Shown piece after piece: positions 27,622-36,945 of a stretch of DNA of 64,000 nucleotides. The stretch is from an uncultured Flavobacteriales bacterium. Its GTDB lineage: Bacteria > Bacteroidota > Bacteroidia > Flavobacteriales_D > Crocinitomicaceae. The notes under the pieces were generated by a model, which did not search any database, had not been told where the DNA came from, and saw nothing but the letters and a program-made list of their open reading frames with translations. The stretch's first letter is position 1, and each line of letters opens with the position of its first letter. Made by a program: the position numbers and the translations under genes. The stretch is taken from the NCBI GenBank assembly GCA_903945495.1, contig CAJAVU010000021.1, positions 248,001-312,000 of the forward strand. Reading direction: 5' to 3'.

Positions 27622-27779
27622 GGAATTTATATTAGTTCTTGTAAAGGTCGAAAAATCCTAGGCTACTCAAATCGACTCCTCTATAATAATCTTAACAGAA
27701 TTACGTTTAAAACTTTTACAAGTCCTCTCCAACAGGGTCATGATGTCCCTTAATTTTACTTGATTAAAAGCAGTGTATT

Positions 27780-30700
27780 ATGAACAGATTTCTGGTCTTC
27801 ATATTGATGTGCCTACCTGTTATTTCCTTCGCACAAACTTCGGAGAAATATAACAGCGAGTACGAAAATTATTACCGTGCAGAAGAGCTGTATGCGAAGG
27901 AACAGTTCGCTGCGGCGCGCATTGAATTCCGAAACTTTTTGAATGGTTACAATAAACCAAACGATCCAATGTATGTGAAAGCCTTGTATTATGAAGGCCT
28001 TTCTGCCTTGGAATTGTACAACAATGATGCCGTCACTTTGCTGACGGATTTTAATAAAAACTACCCGGAAAGCATTTTTAAAAACACAATTTTCTTCCGT
28101 TTGGGAAAATATTTCTACCAAAAGAAGGATTTTGAAGAAGCATTGGTTTGGTTTAATCAATTAAAAGCAACGGATGTTGAACCTGAAGAGAAGGAAGAAT
28201 ACTTGTTTAAAGTTGGGTATTCGAATTTTCAAGAAAAGAAATACGTTGAGGCAAGAAGTGCTTTTCACGAAGTAAAAGATGGTGTATCACAATACGCAGC
28301 TCCTGGCCTTTACTATTATTCGCACATTGCGTACATGGATAAATCGTATCAAACCGCCTTGGATGGCTTTTTGAAGTTACAAACGAATGAAAGTTTCGCA
28401 TCAGTTGTTCCCTATTATATTGCACAGATATATTACTTGCAAGGAAAATATGCTGAAGTAACAAAGTATGTTCCCACAATTGTTGATTCTGCAAATGCCA
28501 TTAACCAAACAGACATGAATCACCTGATTGGAGATGCATATTATAGAGTTAATAAATACGATGAAGCGGTTCCTTATTTAGAGAAATACAATCAGAAAGC
28601 GAATACAACACGTGATGACGATTATCAGCTTGGTTTTGCCTACTATAAAAGTAAAAACTATGACAAAGCGATTAAATTATTTGATAAGGTTACACGCCAA
28701 CAAGATAGTCTCGGTCAAGTTGCGTTTTATCACATTGGAGAATGTTATTTAAAATTAAACAATTTGATTTCTGCTCGTGCGGCTTTTGAGGCGGCTTCAG
28801 AAATTGAAAAAGATCCTATTGTTCAAGAAGATGCTTTGTACAATTATGCCATTCTATCATATAAATTGGATTTGAATCCATACGACGAAGCGGTTGTTGC
28901 ATTGGAAACATTCTTGAATCGTTTTCCAACATCTAAACGTACCAATGAAATCAATCAATATTTGGTAAATGTTTATACATCAACAAATAACTATGCAAAG
29001 GCATTGGCTTCGTTGGATAAATTGCCAAATAAAGACACGAAGCTGAAAACAGCTTATCAATTAGTTGCGTTTAATCAAGGAGTTGAATTCTTTCAGAAAG
29101 CAGAATATGCAAACGCCATCAAATCGTTTGAGTTGGTGGATAAATATCCAGTGGATCTAGTTTTTTCGAGTAAAGCAAAATTCTGGACAGCAGATGCATA
29201 TTACCGTTTGAATGATATGGATAAATCTATTAAGGAATACAAAGAGTACATTGCATTACCTTCTAATCTAACACAAGATTTAAAAGCAGACGCTTATTAC
29301 AATATCGGCTATGCATATTTGAAAAAAGAAAACATTGTGGATGCAATAGAGTCATTCAGAACCTACACGCAATCGTCCGTTAAAAACAAACAAAAATTGG
29401 CGGATGCTTACATGCGAACTGCAGATGGTTATTACATGACGAAACAAGACAAAAATGCGATCAAATATTACGGTGAAGCATTGAAGTTGAAAGCTGGTTA
29501 TGAAGATCAAGCCTTGTTTTATCAAGCGAAATCATATGGATTTGATGATGATGAAGACGCGAAAATTAAAAACTTGTTGGATATCATTAATAACTATTCA
29601 AAATCCAAGTACATTTTAACGTCTATATATGAAGTTGCTATTGAGTATAAGAACAAAAGTGAATACGATAAATCATTGCGCTATTTCAATCAGATTTTAA
29701 CGGATTATCCGAATTCTAACTTAATTGTTTCATGTAAAATAGAGATTGCAAATATTTACTATAAGAAATGGGATTACTTAAGATCTGAAAAAGAATACAA
29801 GGATATTCTTGCTGCTTATGGGAATGATAATAACGTTTGTGCGAATGCTGTACTTGGTCTAAAAGATGTTTATACAGCTTTGAAACAACCAGAAAAAGTG
29901 AGTGAATTAGCGAGTCAATATGCATGTGCAGATATTTCAATGGATGAACAGGAAGGATTGTATTATACACCAGCATATGAGGCGTATAAAGACAGTTCAT
30001 ATGTTACAGCGATTCCACAACTAGAAAAATACTTGGATCGCTTTCCAGAAGGAAAATACGTTGCTGAAGCGCAATTTTTCTTAGCCACTTCTTATTATGC
30101 AACCAAAGAAACGGAAAAAGGAATTGCGGCGTATCGAAAATTACTTGAAGGACCGAATAACTCATATACCGAGTTTTCTGCACAGCGTGTAGCCGTTTAT
30201 TTATACAATACGGGCATGTATGAAGAGGCAATTCCTTATTATGAGCGCTTAGACAAAACAAGTTCAAAACCGGCGGTAATCTACGCAGCAAAATTAGGAT
30301 TAATGCGTTGTAATTTCTTAATTGAAAACTGGTCTAATGCAGCAGTAAATGCGAAGTCCGTTTTAGGAAACAGTCAGGTGAACAACACAATTCGTCTAGA
30401 AGCTGAATACGCTTATGGAATGTCACAATTCTATTTGAATAATTTCACAGAGGCAAAACCTTCGTTGGAATGGATTGTAAAAAACACGACAACCATTCAA
30501 GCGGCTGAGGCGAAATACAGCTTAGGTGAAATGTATTTCAAACAAGAAGATTATAAAAAAGCGGATACTGAGTTACGCGCATTGATCAAAATGAAACCTT
30601 CTTATACCTATTGGGTAGCAAAAGGATTGATTTTGCAATCACGTATTTTAATTGCACAAAATGATTTATTCCAAGCGGAACAAACATTGAAATCGGTAAT

Positions 30701-30842
30701 TGATCATTATCCAGATGAAGAGGACGGTATTTTGTCTGAGGCGAATGAACTCTTTGATGAGTTAATGCAACTCAAAAATAAACCAAAGGCGGTTGAACAA
30801 CCAGGTGAAACTATTATTGAAGTAAACGAAGGAGGAAACTAG
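27780..30842 (+). CDS. Large TPR-repeat exported protein
   Basis: The 1020-residue product has a signal peptide (MNRFLVFILMCLPVISFAQ) and more than twenty TPR/SEL-like helical hairpins across its length, for example YYRAEELYAKEQFAAARIEF, GDAYYRVNKYDEAVPYLEKY and YSLGEMYFKQEDYKKADTEL. Such periplasmic TPR scaffolds bind partner proteins. The following gene starts 2 bases later and encodes an outer-membrane barrel, so the two probably form a complex across periplasm and outer membrane. The signal peptide rules out a cytoplasmic role. Function is unknown; the TPR-barrel pair is widespread in this group as far as I recall. Confidence 0.85.
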   Translation: MNRFLVFILMCLPVISFAQTSEKYNSEYENYYRAEELYAKEQFAAARIEFRNFLNGYNKPNDPMYVKALYYEGLSALELYNNDAVTLLTDFNKNYPESIFKNTIFFRLGKYFYQKKDFEEALVWFNQLKATDVEPEEKEEYLFKVGYSNFQEKKYVEARSAFHEVKDGVSQYAAPGLYYYSHIAYMDKSYQTALDGFLKLQTNESFASVVPYYIAQIYYLQGKYAEVTKYVPTIVDSANAINQTDMNHLIGDAYYRVNKYDEAVPYLEKYNQKANTTRDDDYQLGFAYYKSKNYDKAIKLFDKVTRQQDSLGQVAFYHIGECYLKLNNLISARAAFEAASEIEKDPIVQEDALYNYAILSYKLDLNPYDEAVVALETFLNRFPTSKRTNEINQYLVNVYTSTNNYAKALASLDKLPNKDTKLKTAYQLVAFNQGVEFFQKAEYANAIKSFELVDKYPVDLVFSSKAKFWTADAYYRLNDMDKSIKEYKEYIALPSNLTQDLKADAYYNIGYAYLKKENIVDAIESFRTYTQSSVKNKQKLADAYMRTADGYYMTKQDKNAIKYYGEALKLKAGYEDQALFYQAKSYGFDDDEDAKIKNLLDIINNYSKSKYILTSIYEVAIEYKNKSEYDKSLRYFNQILTDYPNSNLIVSCKIEIANIYYKKWDYLRSEKEYKDILAAYGNDNNVCANAVLGLKDVYTALKQPEKVSELASQYACADISMDEQEGLYYTPAYEAYKDSSYVTAIPQLEKYLDRFPEGKYVAEAQFFLATSYYATKETEKGIAAYRKLLEGPNNSYTEFSAQRVAVYLYNTGMYEEAIPYYERLDKTSSKPAVIYAAKLGLMRCNFLIENWSNAAVNAKSVLGNSQVNNTIRLEAEYAYGMSQFYLNNFTEAKPSLEWIVKNTTTIQAAEAKYSLGEMYFKQEDYKKADTELRALIKMKPSYTYWVAKGLILQSRILIAQNDLFQAEQTLKSVIDHYPDEEDGILSEANELFDELMQLKNKPKAVEQPGETIIEVNEGGN

Positions 30843-30844
30843 TC

Positions 30845-32560
30845 ATGAAAAAATACATTTTATTCTCGTTTGTAAGTATTGCATCGTTCTTATTTGGACA
30901 AGAAGGACCAGATGTGGTTATTGTTGGAACGCAATTGCGACAAGTTGAACCTGCTTATCGTATGACTGAAAGTCCAAAGATTATTGATACGACAATTGCA
31001 AATCCAGTTATTGATTTTCCTTTATTGGCTTTGCAACACCCAACAAAAATTGAAGTTGAACCAATTAATCCAGCGACAATTAAAACGGAGCAAAAACTCA
31101 ATCAACTGTATAGCACATATGTTAAATTGGGTATTGGAACCGAATTAATGCCGTTGGGAGAAGTTTACTTCGATTCTAAACGCTCGCGTAAATTTGTTTA
31201 CGGTGTGCATGCGAAGCATTTGAGTTCATACGGAAACATCAAGGATTATGCGCCGGCTCAATTTGATCGCACGAAACTTGGTTTGTATGGCGGAATCAAT
31301 GAAAAGAATTATACCTTACGCGGAGATTTGCACTACAACAATCAGGGTTTACATTATTATGGATGGAAAATTCCAACAGATTCTGTTGATAGAAAAACAA
31401 CTGCACAACGCTACCAAGATGTTGGCGGAGCGTTTTCCTTTGCTTCTCATAAAAAAGATAGTGCGAATTTGAATTATAAAGTAGGAATCGAATACAACAA
31501 TTTTGGATCGAAAAAACCACTTGAAGATAGTTTGTCGGACTGGAGAGCGCGTGAGAATTTCTTCGGCTTTAACTCATCGGCTTCTTATAAACTTGGAAAA
31601 GAAATCTATGCCGCTGATTTCAATGTACGCTACAATGGCTACAAGTACGGTTCAATAGGTGACACAAATTCTTCAGCTATTGACACAGGAATTGTGTTAA
31701 ACAATACAATCATCAATTTAAAACCAACGATTTCAACCTATTTATTCAATAATCGTTTCAAAGCGAAAGTGGGTGTTGATATTGTGATTGATGCGCATCA
31801 AACAACAAAAGCGCATATTTATCCAGTAGCAGAATTGAAGTATTCTATGTTCAATGATATTTTCATTCCGTATGTTGGTTTGCGCGGTGGATTGAAACAA
31901 ACAAGCTTTAAATCACTAACGGCTGAGAATGAATTTGTATTGACAAATGTGTCAATGCGCAATGAAAATACGGCAATAGATTTTTATGGTGGTATCAAAG
32001 GAACCTTGTCAAAACGCATTAGTTTCAATGTTAATGCAAGTTTTGCGCGCATCCAAAACAAAGCACTTTTCGTAACGGACACACTTTATTCTGTGGGCAA
32101 TAAATTCAATTTACTGTTTGATACGTTGAACTTAACAACTATTGAAGGATCAATTTCGTATCAATTAAATGAAAAACTTAAGGTGGATGGAATTGGACGT
32201 TTCTATTCTTACAGTTTGTTGAACAATACGTACGCATGGAATTTACCACAATGGCAAGCAATTGCTCGTGGGAGCTACAATTTGTTTGATAAATTCTTAA
32301 TCAACCTTGATTTGAATTTTGAAGGAGGAAGAAAAGCCTTGGTGTATGCAATGGAAGACGATGTCACAGTTGAGAATTTACAGTTCGCAAAAACACTTGG
32401 TTTTATTGCTGACATCAATTTAGGATTGGAATACCGTTACAATAAACGTATTTCTGCTTTCATTCAATTCAACAATGTTGCTTCACAACGATATAACCGT
32501 TGGTACAATCACCCTGTTCAAGTATTCCAATTCTTGGGTGGAATTACATTCCGCTTATAA
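30845..32560 (+). CDS. Plug-less TonB-receptor-like outer-membrane barrel
   Basis: The 571-residue protein has a signal peptide (MKKYILFSFVSIASFLFGQ), a short proline-rich linker (about 25-100, with PVIDFPLLALQHPTKIEVEP) and then about 20 amphipathic beta strands to the C-terminus, ending QVFQFLGGITFRL with the terminal aromatic residue of barrel proteins. A late YNKRISAFIQFNNVASQRYNRWYNHP resembles TonB-dependent receptor barrels, but no plug domain or TonB box is visible. It pairs with the large TPR protein. It could be an assembly or anchoring barrel rather than a nutrient receptor. A strong terminator follows. Confidence 0.78.
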   Translation: MKKYILFSFVSIASFLFGQEGPDVVIVGTQLRQVEPAYRMTESPKIIDTTIANPVIDFPLLALQHPTKIEVEPINPATIKTEQKLNQLYSTYVKLGIGTELMPLGEVYFDSKRSRKFVYGVHAKHLSSYGNIKDYAPAQFDRTKLGLYGGINEKNYTLRGDLHYNNQGLHYYGWKIPTDSVDRKTTAQRYQDVGGAFSFASHKKDSANLNYKVGIEYNNFGSKKPLEDSLSDWRARENFFGFNSSASYKLGKEIYAADFNVRYNGYKYGSIGDTNSSAIDTGIVLNNTIINLKPTISTYLFNNRFKAKVGVDIVIDAHQTTKAHIYPVAELKYSMFNDIFIPYVGLRGGLKQTSFKSLTAENEFVLTNVSMRNENTAIDFYGGIKGTLSKRISFNVNASFARIQNKALFVTDTLYSVGNKFNLLFDTLNLTTIEGSISYQLNEKLKVDGIGRFYSYSLLNNTYAWNLPQWQAIARGSYNLFDKFLINLDLNFEGGRKALVYAMEDDVTVENLQFAKTLGFIADINLGLEYRYNKRISAFIQFNNVASQRYNRWYNHPVQVFQFLGGITFRL

Positions 32561-32588
32561 GTTAGAGTACAAAGAAATTAGAAATATA

Positions 32589-32626
32589 AAAAAGCGGCTA
32601 TTCATTCATTTGAATAGCCGCTTTTT
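32589..32626. terminator. Strong bidirectional intrinsic terminator
   Basis: AAAAAGCGGCTATTCA (32589-32604) and TGAATAGCCGCTTTTT (32611-32626) are a perfect 16-bp inverted repeat with a 6-base loop. It lies between the barrel stop at 32560 and the lspA stop at 32648. Confidence 0.95.
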
Positions 32627-32647
32627 ATTTCGTCTTAACTTATACAT

Positions 32648-33346
32648 TTAATCATTATGACTTTTTGTTTCTTCTGCTTCTTGCTCAGTATTTATAACAA
32701 CTTGTTCTTTACGTTTTTTTGGAAAATACGCACGTTGTCTTAAAAACACCATTCCTACACCAATTGTAATCGAAGCATCAGCTGTGTTCCAAATAGCCGG
32801 GAAGACTTCACTACCGCCTAACCAAGGAACCCATTGAGGCCATGTTGCTTGAAATTTGTACATATCCACAACATTTCCAAGGAGAAAGCCTTTGTGTTTG
32901 GTTTCAATTTTCCCAAAAAACCCACAGTCAGCAAATACGCCGGAACCTTCCAAATGATTGTAACCCATACAAGGATCATATGGAAAAGCATAATCATAGA
33001 ACATAGAATCGATGAGGTTTCCAGTCGCACCAGCTAAGATTAAACCAATCGCTACAAGAAATTCTCTTTTAACTCCTGCTTTGGCTTGTTTGTACCAATA
33101 GTAACAAATCCCACCAATTGCAAAAATTCGGAAGATACTCAAGGCTAATTTATGCCAGATTTTATTTCCAAATGTGGTTCCGAAAGCCATTCCTTGGTTT
33201 TCAATGTATTCGATTACAAACCAATCTCCAAAGACGTTCACAGAATCACCCGGTTGAAAATGTGTTTTCACATAAATCTTTACCAACTGGTCTATAAGCA
33301 AAATGAGGGCCACTAAAGCCCCCACTATCATTAAATTCTTTTTCAC
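32648..33346 (-). CDS. lspA: Signal peptidase II (prolipoprotein signal peptidase)
   Basis: The 232-residue inner-membrane aspartic protease cleaves lipoprotein signal peptides before the lipid-modified cysteine. Both catalytic aspartates are visible: D161 in LLGNVVDMYKF and D190 in FPAIWNTADASITIG. Conserved IDQLVKIYVK and ENQGMAFG are also present. It is longer than the usual 160 residues because of an extracytoplasmic loop (about 115-155, FPYDPCMGYNHLEGSG) and a basic C-terminal tail, both usual in Bacteroidota. It processes the many lipoproteins coded in this window. It follows the DksA-like gene with a 3-base gap in one operon. Confidence 0.95.
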   Translation of the reverse strand: MKKNLMIVGALVALILLIDQLVKIYVKTHFQPGDSVNVFGDWFVIEYIENQGMAFGTTFGNKIWHKLALSIFRIFAIGGICYYWYKQAKAGVKREFLVAIGLILAGATGNLIDSMFYDYAFPYDPCMGYNHLEGSGVFADCGFFGKIETKHKGFLLGNVVDMYKFQATWPQWVPWLGGSEVFPAIWNTADASITIGVGMVFLRQRAYFPKKRKEQVVINTEQEAEETKSHND

Positions 33347-33349
33347 AAA

Positions 33350-33742
33350 TTATTTGTTTTGAGCGTTTTTTGCATCGATGCTCATTGTTGCATGAGGTAC
33401 CAAACGTAAACGTTCTTTTTGAATCAATTTTCCTGTAACACGGCAAATACCGTACGTTTTGTTTTCAATGCGAATCAATGCCGCTTGTAAACTTTGAATA
33501 AATTTTTCTTGACGTGCTGCCAATTGCGCAACTTCTTCACGTGAAAGGGTTTCTGAACCATCTTCCATCATGTTAAACGTGCGACCAGTATCATCTGTAC
33601 CATGATCATCATTGTGTGAAAGTGACCCAACCAACAATGTATAATCAACGTGTGCTTCCTTTAATTTTTCCTGAATTAACTCTCTAAATTCAGTTAATTC
33701 ATCATCAGAATATCGTGTTTTCTCTTGTGACATAGTATTCAT
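33350..33742 (-). CDS. TraR/DksA-family protein without a complete zinc finger
   Basis: From the ATG at 33742 the protein has 130 residues (a second ATG at 33733 is possible). The coiled-coil segment (FRELIQEKLKEAHVDYTLLV, EEVAQLAARQEKFIQSLQAA) and the C-terminal YGICRVTGKLIQKERLRLVP match the DksA/TraR family, but only one of the four zinc cysteines is present. This loss is usual in the Bacteroidota version, as far as I know, which lies beside lspA. The role is probably binding RNA polymerase, but this is inferred. The longer frame to 33829 adds an unlikely hydrophobic start and crosses the promoter, so it was rejected. Confidence 0.82.
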   Translation of the reverse strand: MNTMSQEKTRYSDDELTEFRELIQEKLKEAHVDYTLLVGSLSHNDDHGTDDTGRTFNMMEDGSETLSREEVAQLAARQEKFIQSLQAALIRIENKTYGICRVTGKLIQKERLRLVPHATMSIDAKNAQNK

Positions 33743-33780
33743 TTTTTCTCTAACAATTCTTAGGTTTTCACCAAGACGAA

Positions 33781-33810
33781 CAAATATAACGGAAAAAAGC
33801 AAAGTACCAA
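33781..33810 (-). promoter_or_regulatory. Bacteroidota promoter for the dksA-like/lspA operon
   Basis: On the minus strand, TTG (33808-33810), a 19-base spacer and TATATTTG (33781-33788) match the consensus; the ATG at 33742 is 38 bases downstream. Confidence 0.65.
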
Positions 33811-33853
33811 GTAAAAAAAAGATTAACAAAATGACACTATTTATTGACTATTT

Positions 33854-34852
33854 GTGTTGACCTTTCATCGTTGGAACAGATTTCCGTATCTTCGTCCCGT
33901 GGTAAAATTGTTTTTAGGAAATAGAGCTGGAGTACTTCTGTTGATACCTGTGATTGTATCACTCTATTTTTTGTTGAATTATCAAACCAATTACTACATC
34001 CAAAACAGCACCTCTAATCTTGGTCTTTGGGGTGATGCAGTTGTAATTTCCCCTCTAATTGCCAATATTTCTGCGGGAATTCTGATTACGATTAACGCTT
34101 TTGGAATAAATTGGCTTTTCAACACGAATGAATTTTTGGAACGCAACAGTTACATGTCTTCACTGTTGTATGTTGTGTTAATGAGCTTTTATCATTCGTT
34201 TTATAGCTTGGATGGTTTGCTCATCGCGCATACCTGCATTATCATTTTGTTGTATCAACTGTTTAAACTTCGTCAAAACGAAGATGGACGAAAAGCGGTT
34301 TTCAATGGTGCTTTTTTTGCTGGGGTAGCTGCAAGTTTTCATCCTCCAATGGTTGCCTTAATTCCTTTTGTATTAATCATGCTTTGGAATATTCGCCCTT
34401 TTGTTTTTCGTGAATCGATTCTGGCAATTTTAGCGTTTAGTATTCCATTGGTCTATGCAGCAGTTTTTGTGTGGTACAACGGACATTCAATCGATTTAAA
34501 AATTCTTGAACAAACAAGTAATTATTTCAAGAAACAAACTGATTTCTTGGTAACAGCAGTCCTCTTTACTTTGTTGTTTTTATTAAGCTTATTAAGTATT
34601 CGTGGAAAGATGCAGAAATCATCCATTCGACTAAAAAAATTAGTTCGAATACTTTGGTGGCTTGTTGGTGTTGGAATTTTGTATGGTTTGGCTGATTTTA
34701 TCTTCTTTGGCCAGATTGAACGTTTTAGCTTCTTAATGATTCCACTTTCTTTCTTCTTAACCTTTTCTTTTTCGAATAAAACATTTGGAATTGTGGCCAT
34801 GGTGCTGTTTTATTTGACCCTCATTTATTCGTTGATTAATTTTTTCCAATAA
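33854..34852 (+). CDS. DUF6427-like integral membrane protein
   Basis: The roughly 332-residue protein has about nine to ten hydrophobic helices, such as VLLLIPVIVSLYFLLNYQ, AGILITINAFGINWLF, LLIAHTCIIILLYQLF and LVTAVLFTLLFLLSLLS, and resembles the Bacteroidota membrane family DUF6427. The start is not an ATG: GTG 33854 or TTG 33857 are the candidates, and a later internal start is also possible. Function is unknown. It is divergent from the dksA-like gene and lies upstream of purQ. Confidence 0.7.
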   Translation: MLTFHRWNRFPYLRPVVKLFLGNRAGVLLLIPVIVSLYFLLNYQTNYYIQNSTSNLGLWGDAVVISPLIANISAGILITINAFGINWLFNTNEFLERNSYMSSLLYVVLMSFYHSFYSLDGLLIAHTCIIILLYQLFKLRQNEDGRKAVFNGAFFAGVAASFHPPMVALIPFVLIMLWNIRPFVFRESILAILAFSIPLVYAAVFVWYNGHSIDLKILEQTSNYFKKQTDFLVTAVLFTLLFLLSLLSIRGKMQKSSIRLKKLVRILWWLVGVGILYGLADFIFFGQIERFSFLMIPLSFFLTFSFSNKTFGIVAMVLFYLTLIYSLINFFQ

Positions 34853-34930
34853 TTGACATTTATTCAGCGTTAAATTGACTAATTTTACGCCCAAATTGAC
34901 ATGTGGTTTTACCACAAAATTCTTGATTAA

Positions 34931-35617
34931 ATGAAATTTGGAGTAGTTACTTTCCCTGGTTCGAACTGTGATGAAGACATGGTATATGTGTTACAAGACA
35001 TCATGGGTCAAAAAGTTGAACGCCTTTGGCACAAAGACACTGATTTGAAAGGTGTTGATTTTGTGGTACTTCCTGGAGGATTTTCTTTCGGAGATTATTT
35101 GCGTTCGGGTGCAATTGCAAAATTGTCGCCGATTATGACTGAAGTAATTAACCACGCAAACAAAGGTGGTTTTGTTTTGGGCGTTTGTAATGGTTTCCAA
35201 ATTTTGACAGAATCTGGTTTGTTAGAGGGAGCATTGCTTCACAACAACAACCAAAAATTCATTTGTAAAAATGTATTTTTAAAACCAACATCTGAAACAG
35301 CGGCGATTTCGAAAGGATTAAGCACAGACCGAACGTTTAAAATTCCAATCGCTCACGGTGAAGGAAGATTTTTCGCGTCAGATGATACAATCAAGAAAAT
35401 TGAAGACAACGATCAAATTATTTTCAAATATTGTTCTGAAGATGGTATTGTTTCGGATGAGTTTAATCCAAACGGTGCGTTGAAGAACATTGCTGGAATC
35501 ACAAATGCAGGTAAAAATGTATTTGGTATGATGCCACATCCTGAGCGCGCTGCAGATCGTTTCATTGCAAACGAAGACGGAAAATTAATTTTTGAATCCC
35601 TTTTAAAATATTGCTAA
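34931..35617 (+). CDS. purQ: Phosphoribosylformylglycinamidine synthase, glutaminase subunit
   Basis: The 228-residue class I glutamine amidotransferase supplies ammonia for FGAM synthesis in purine biosynthesis, with PurL and PurS. The nucleophile is C86 in GVCNGFQ, and the catalytic pair is H203 and E205 in MMPHPERA. The N-terminal VVTFPGSNCDEDM and LPGGFSFGDYLRSGAIA are signature PurQ sequences. Length is normal for the small separate-subunit form. purD follows after 14 bases. purL and purS are not in the window. Confidence 0.95.
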   Translation: MKFGVVTFPGSNCDEDMVYVLQDIMGQKVERLWHKDTDLKGVDFVVLPGGFSFGDYLRSGAIAKLSPIMTEVINHANKGGFVLGVCNGFQILTESGLLEGALLHNNNQKFICKNVFLKPTSETAAISKGLSTDRTFKIPIAHGEGRFFASDDTIKKIEDNDQIIFKYCSEDGIVSDEFNPNGALKNIAGITNAGKNVFGMMPHPERAADRFIANEDGKLIFESLLKYC

Positions 35618-35631
35618 AAGCAAACAAAAAC

Positions 35632-36906
35632 ATGAGAGTATTACTTCTTGGTTCTGGTGGTAGAGAAAATGCGTTAGCATGGAAAATGGCACAAAGTTCA
35701 ATGTTGGAAGAGTTATTTATCGCTCCAGGAAATGCGGGAACGCGTTTGTACGGAAAAAATGTCGCGATGAGCACAACAGATTTTCCAGCAATCAAAAAAT
35801 TCGTTCTTGAGAATCAAGTAAACATGGTGGTTGTTGGTCCAGAAGAGCCGCTTGTGAAAGGAATTCACGATTTCTTTTTGGCAGACGACGAGTTGAAAAC
35901 CGTTCCTGTTATCGGACCAAATCAATACGCTGCTCAGCTTGAAGGAAGTAAAGACTTCGCGAAGCAATTTATGTTCCGTCACAATATTCCTACAGCGAAA
36001 TATGCGACGTTTACAAAAGACACTTTAGAACAAGGATATACATTCTTGGAATCAATGAAACCACCTTACGTGTTGAAAGCCGATGGACTTGCGGCTGGAA
36101 AAGGCGTATTAATCATTGAGGATCTGAAAGAGGCGAAAGCTGAATTGAAAAGCATGTTAGCCGATGCAAAATTCGGTGAAGCGAGCTCGCGTGTTGTGAT
36201 TGAACAATTTTTAAAAGGAATTGAACTTTCGGTATTCGTTATCACAGATGGTGATTCATATAAATTATTACCTGAAGCCAAAGATTATAAACGTATTGGT
36301 GAAGGTGACACAGGATTGAACACAGGTGGAATGGGAGCTGTTTCTCCAGTACCTTTCGCAGATGCTGCGTTCATGGATAAAGTGCAAAATCAAATTATTA
36401 TTCCAACCGTTAAAGGTTTGAGAAATGATAATATTCCATACAAAGGATTCATTTTCTTCGGATTGATCAACGTGAAAGGTGAACCTTTTGTTATTGAATA
36501 CAACTGCCGTATGGGTGATCCAGAGACAGAAGTGGTAATTCCACGTTTGAAATCTGATATTCTTGACCTGTTTGAAGGTGTTGCATCAAATACACTTTCT
36601 GAAAGAGATGTACAATTCATCGACAAATGTGCTGCAACAGTAATGATGGTTGCTGGTGGTTACCCAGAAGCGTATGAAAAAGGAAAACAAATCTATGGTT
36701 TGAATTCTGTTACGGAAAGTATCATTTTCCATGCAGGAACTTCTTCAGATGGACCTGCAGTTTTATCAGCTGGTGGACGCGTTTTGGCAATCACTTCTTA
36801 CGGAAAACACTTGGATGGAGCACTTGCTAAATCATACGATTCGGCTGCGAAAATCGAGTTCGAAGGAGCATATTACCGAAAAGACATTGGTTTTGATGTT
36901 CTATAA
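35632..36906 (+). CDS. purD: Phosphoribosylamine-glycine ligase
   Basis: From the ATG at 35632 the 424-residue protein is GAR synthetase, which joins phosphoribosylamine and glycine with ATP in purine biosynthesis. It starts MRVLLLGSGGRENALAW and has the ATP-grasp core: VVGPEEPLVKG, YVLKADGLAAGKGV, GEGDTGLNTGGMGAVSP, EYNCRMGDPETEVV. A start at 35611 inside the end of purQ would add seven residues before the conserved MRVL and was rejected. It is co-transcribed with purQ. Confidence 0.95.
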   Translation: MRVLLLGSGGRENALAWKMAQSSMLEELFIAPGNAGTRLYGKNVAMSTTDFPAIKKFVLENQVNMVVVGPEEPLVKGIHDFFLADDELKTVPVIGPNQYAAQLEGSKDFAKQFMFRHNIPTAKYATFTKDTLEQGYTFLESMKPPYVLKADGLAAGKGVLIIEDLKEAKAELKSMLADAKFGEASSRVVIEQFLKGIELSVFVITDGDSYKLLPEAKDYKRIGEGDTGLNTGGMGAVSPVPFADAAFMDKVQNQIIIPTVKGLRNDNIPYKGFIFFGLINVKGEPFVIEYNCRMGDPETEVVIPRLKSDILDLFEGVASNTLSERDVQFIDKCAATVMMVAGGYPEAYEKGKQIYGLNSVTESIIFHAGTSSDGPAVLSAGGRVLAITSYGKHLDGALAKSYDSAAKIEFEGAYYRKDIGFDVL

Positions 36907-36945
36907 TACTCAATTTTAGTATCTTAGAGCAAGAATAATTTGTAA

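Noticed and set aside
34902-34916. GTGGTTTTACCAC-type small hairpin before purQ
   Set aside because: The stem is short and there is no T-run or known operator match; it is too weak to call a regulatory site.
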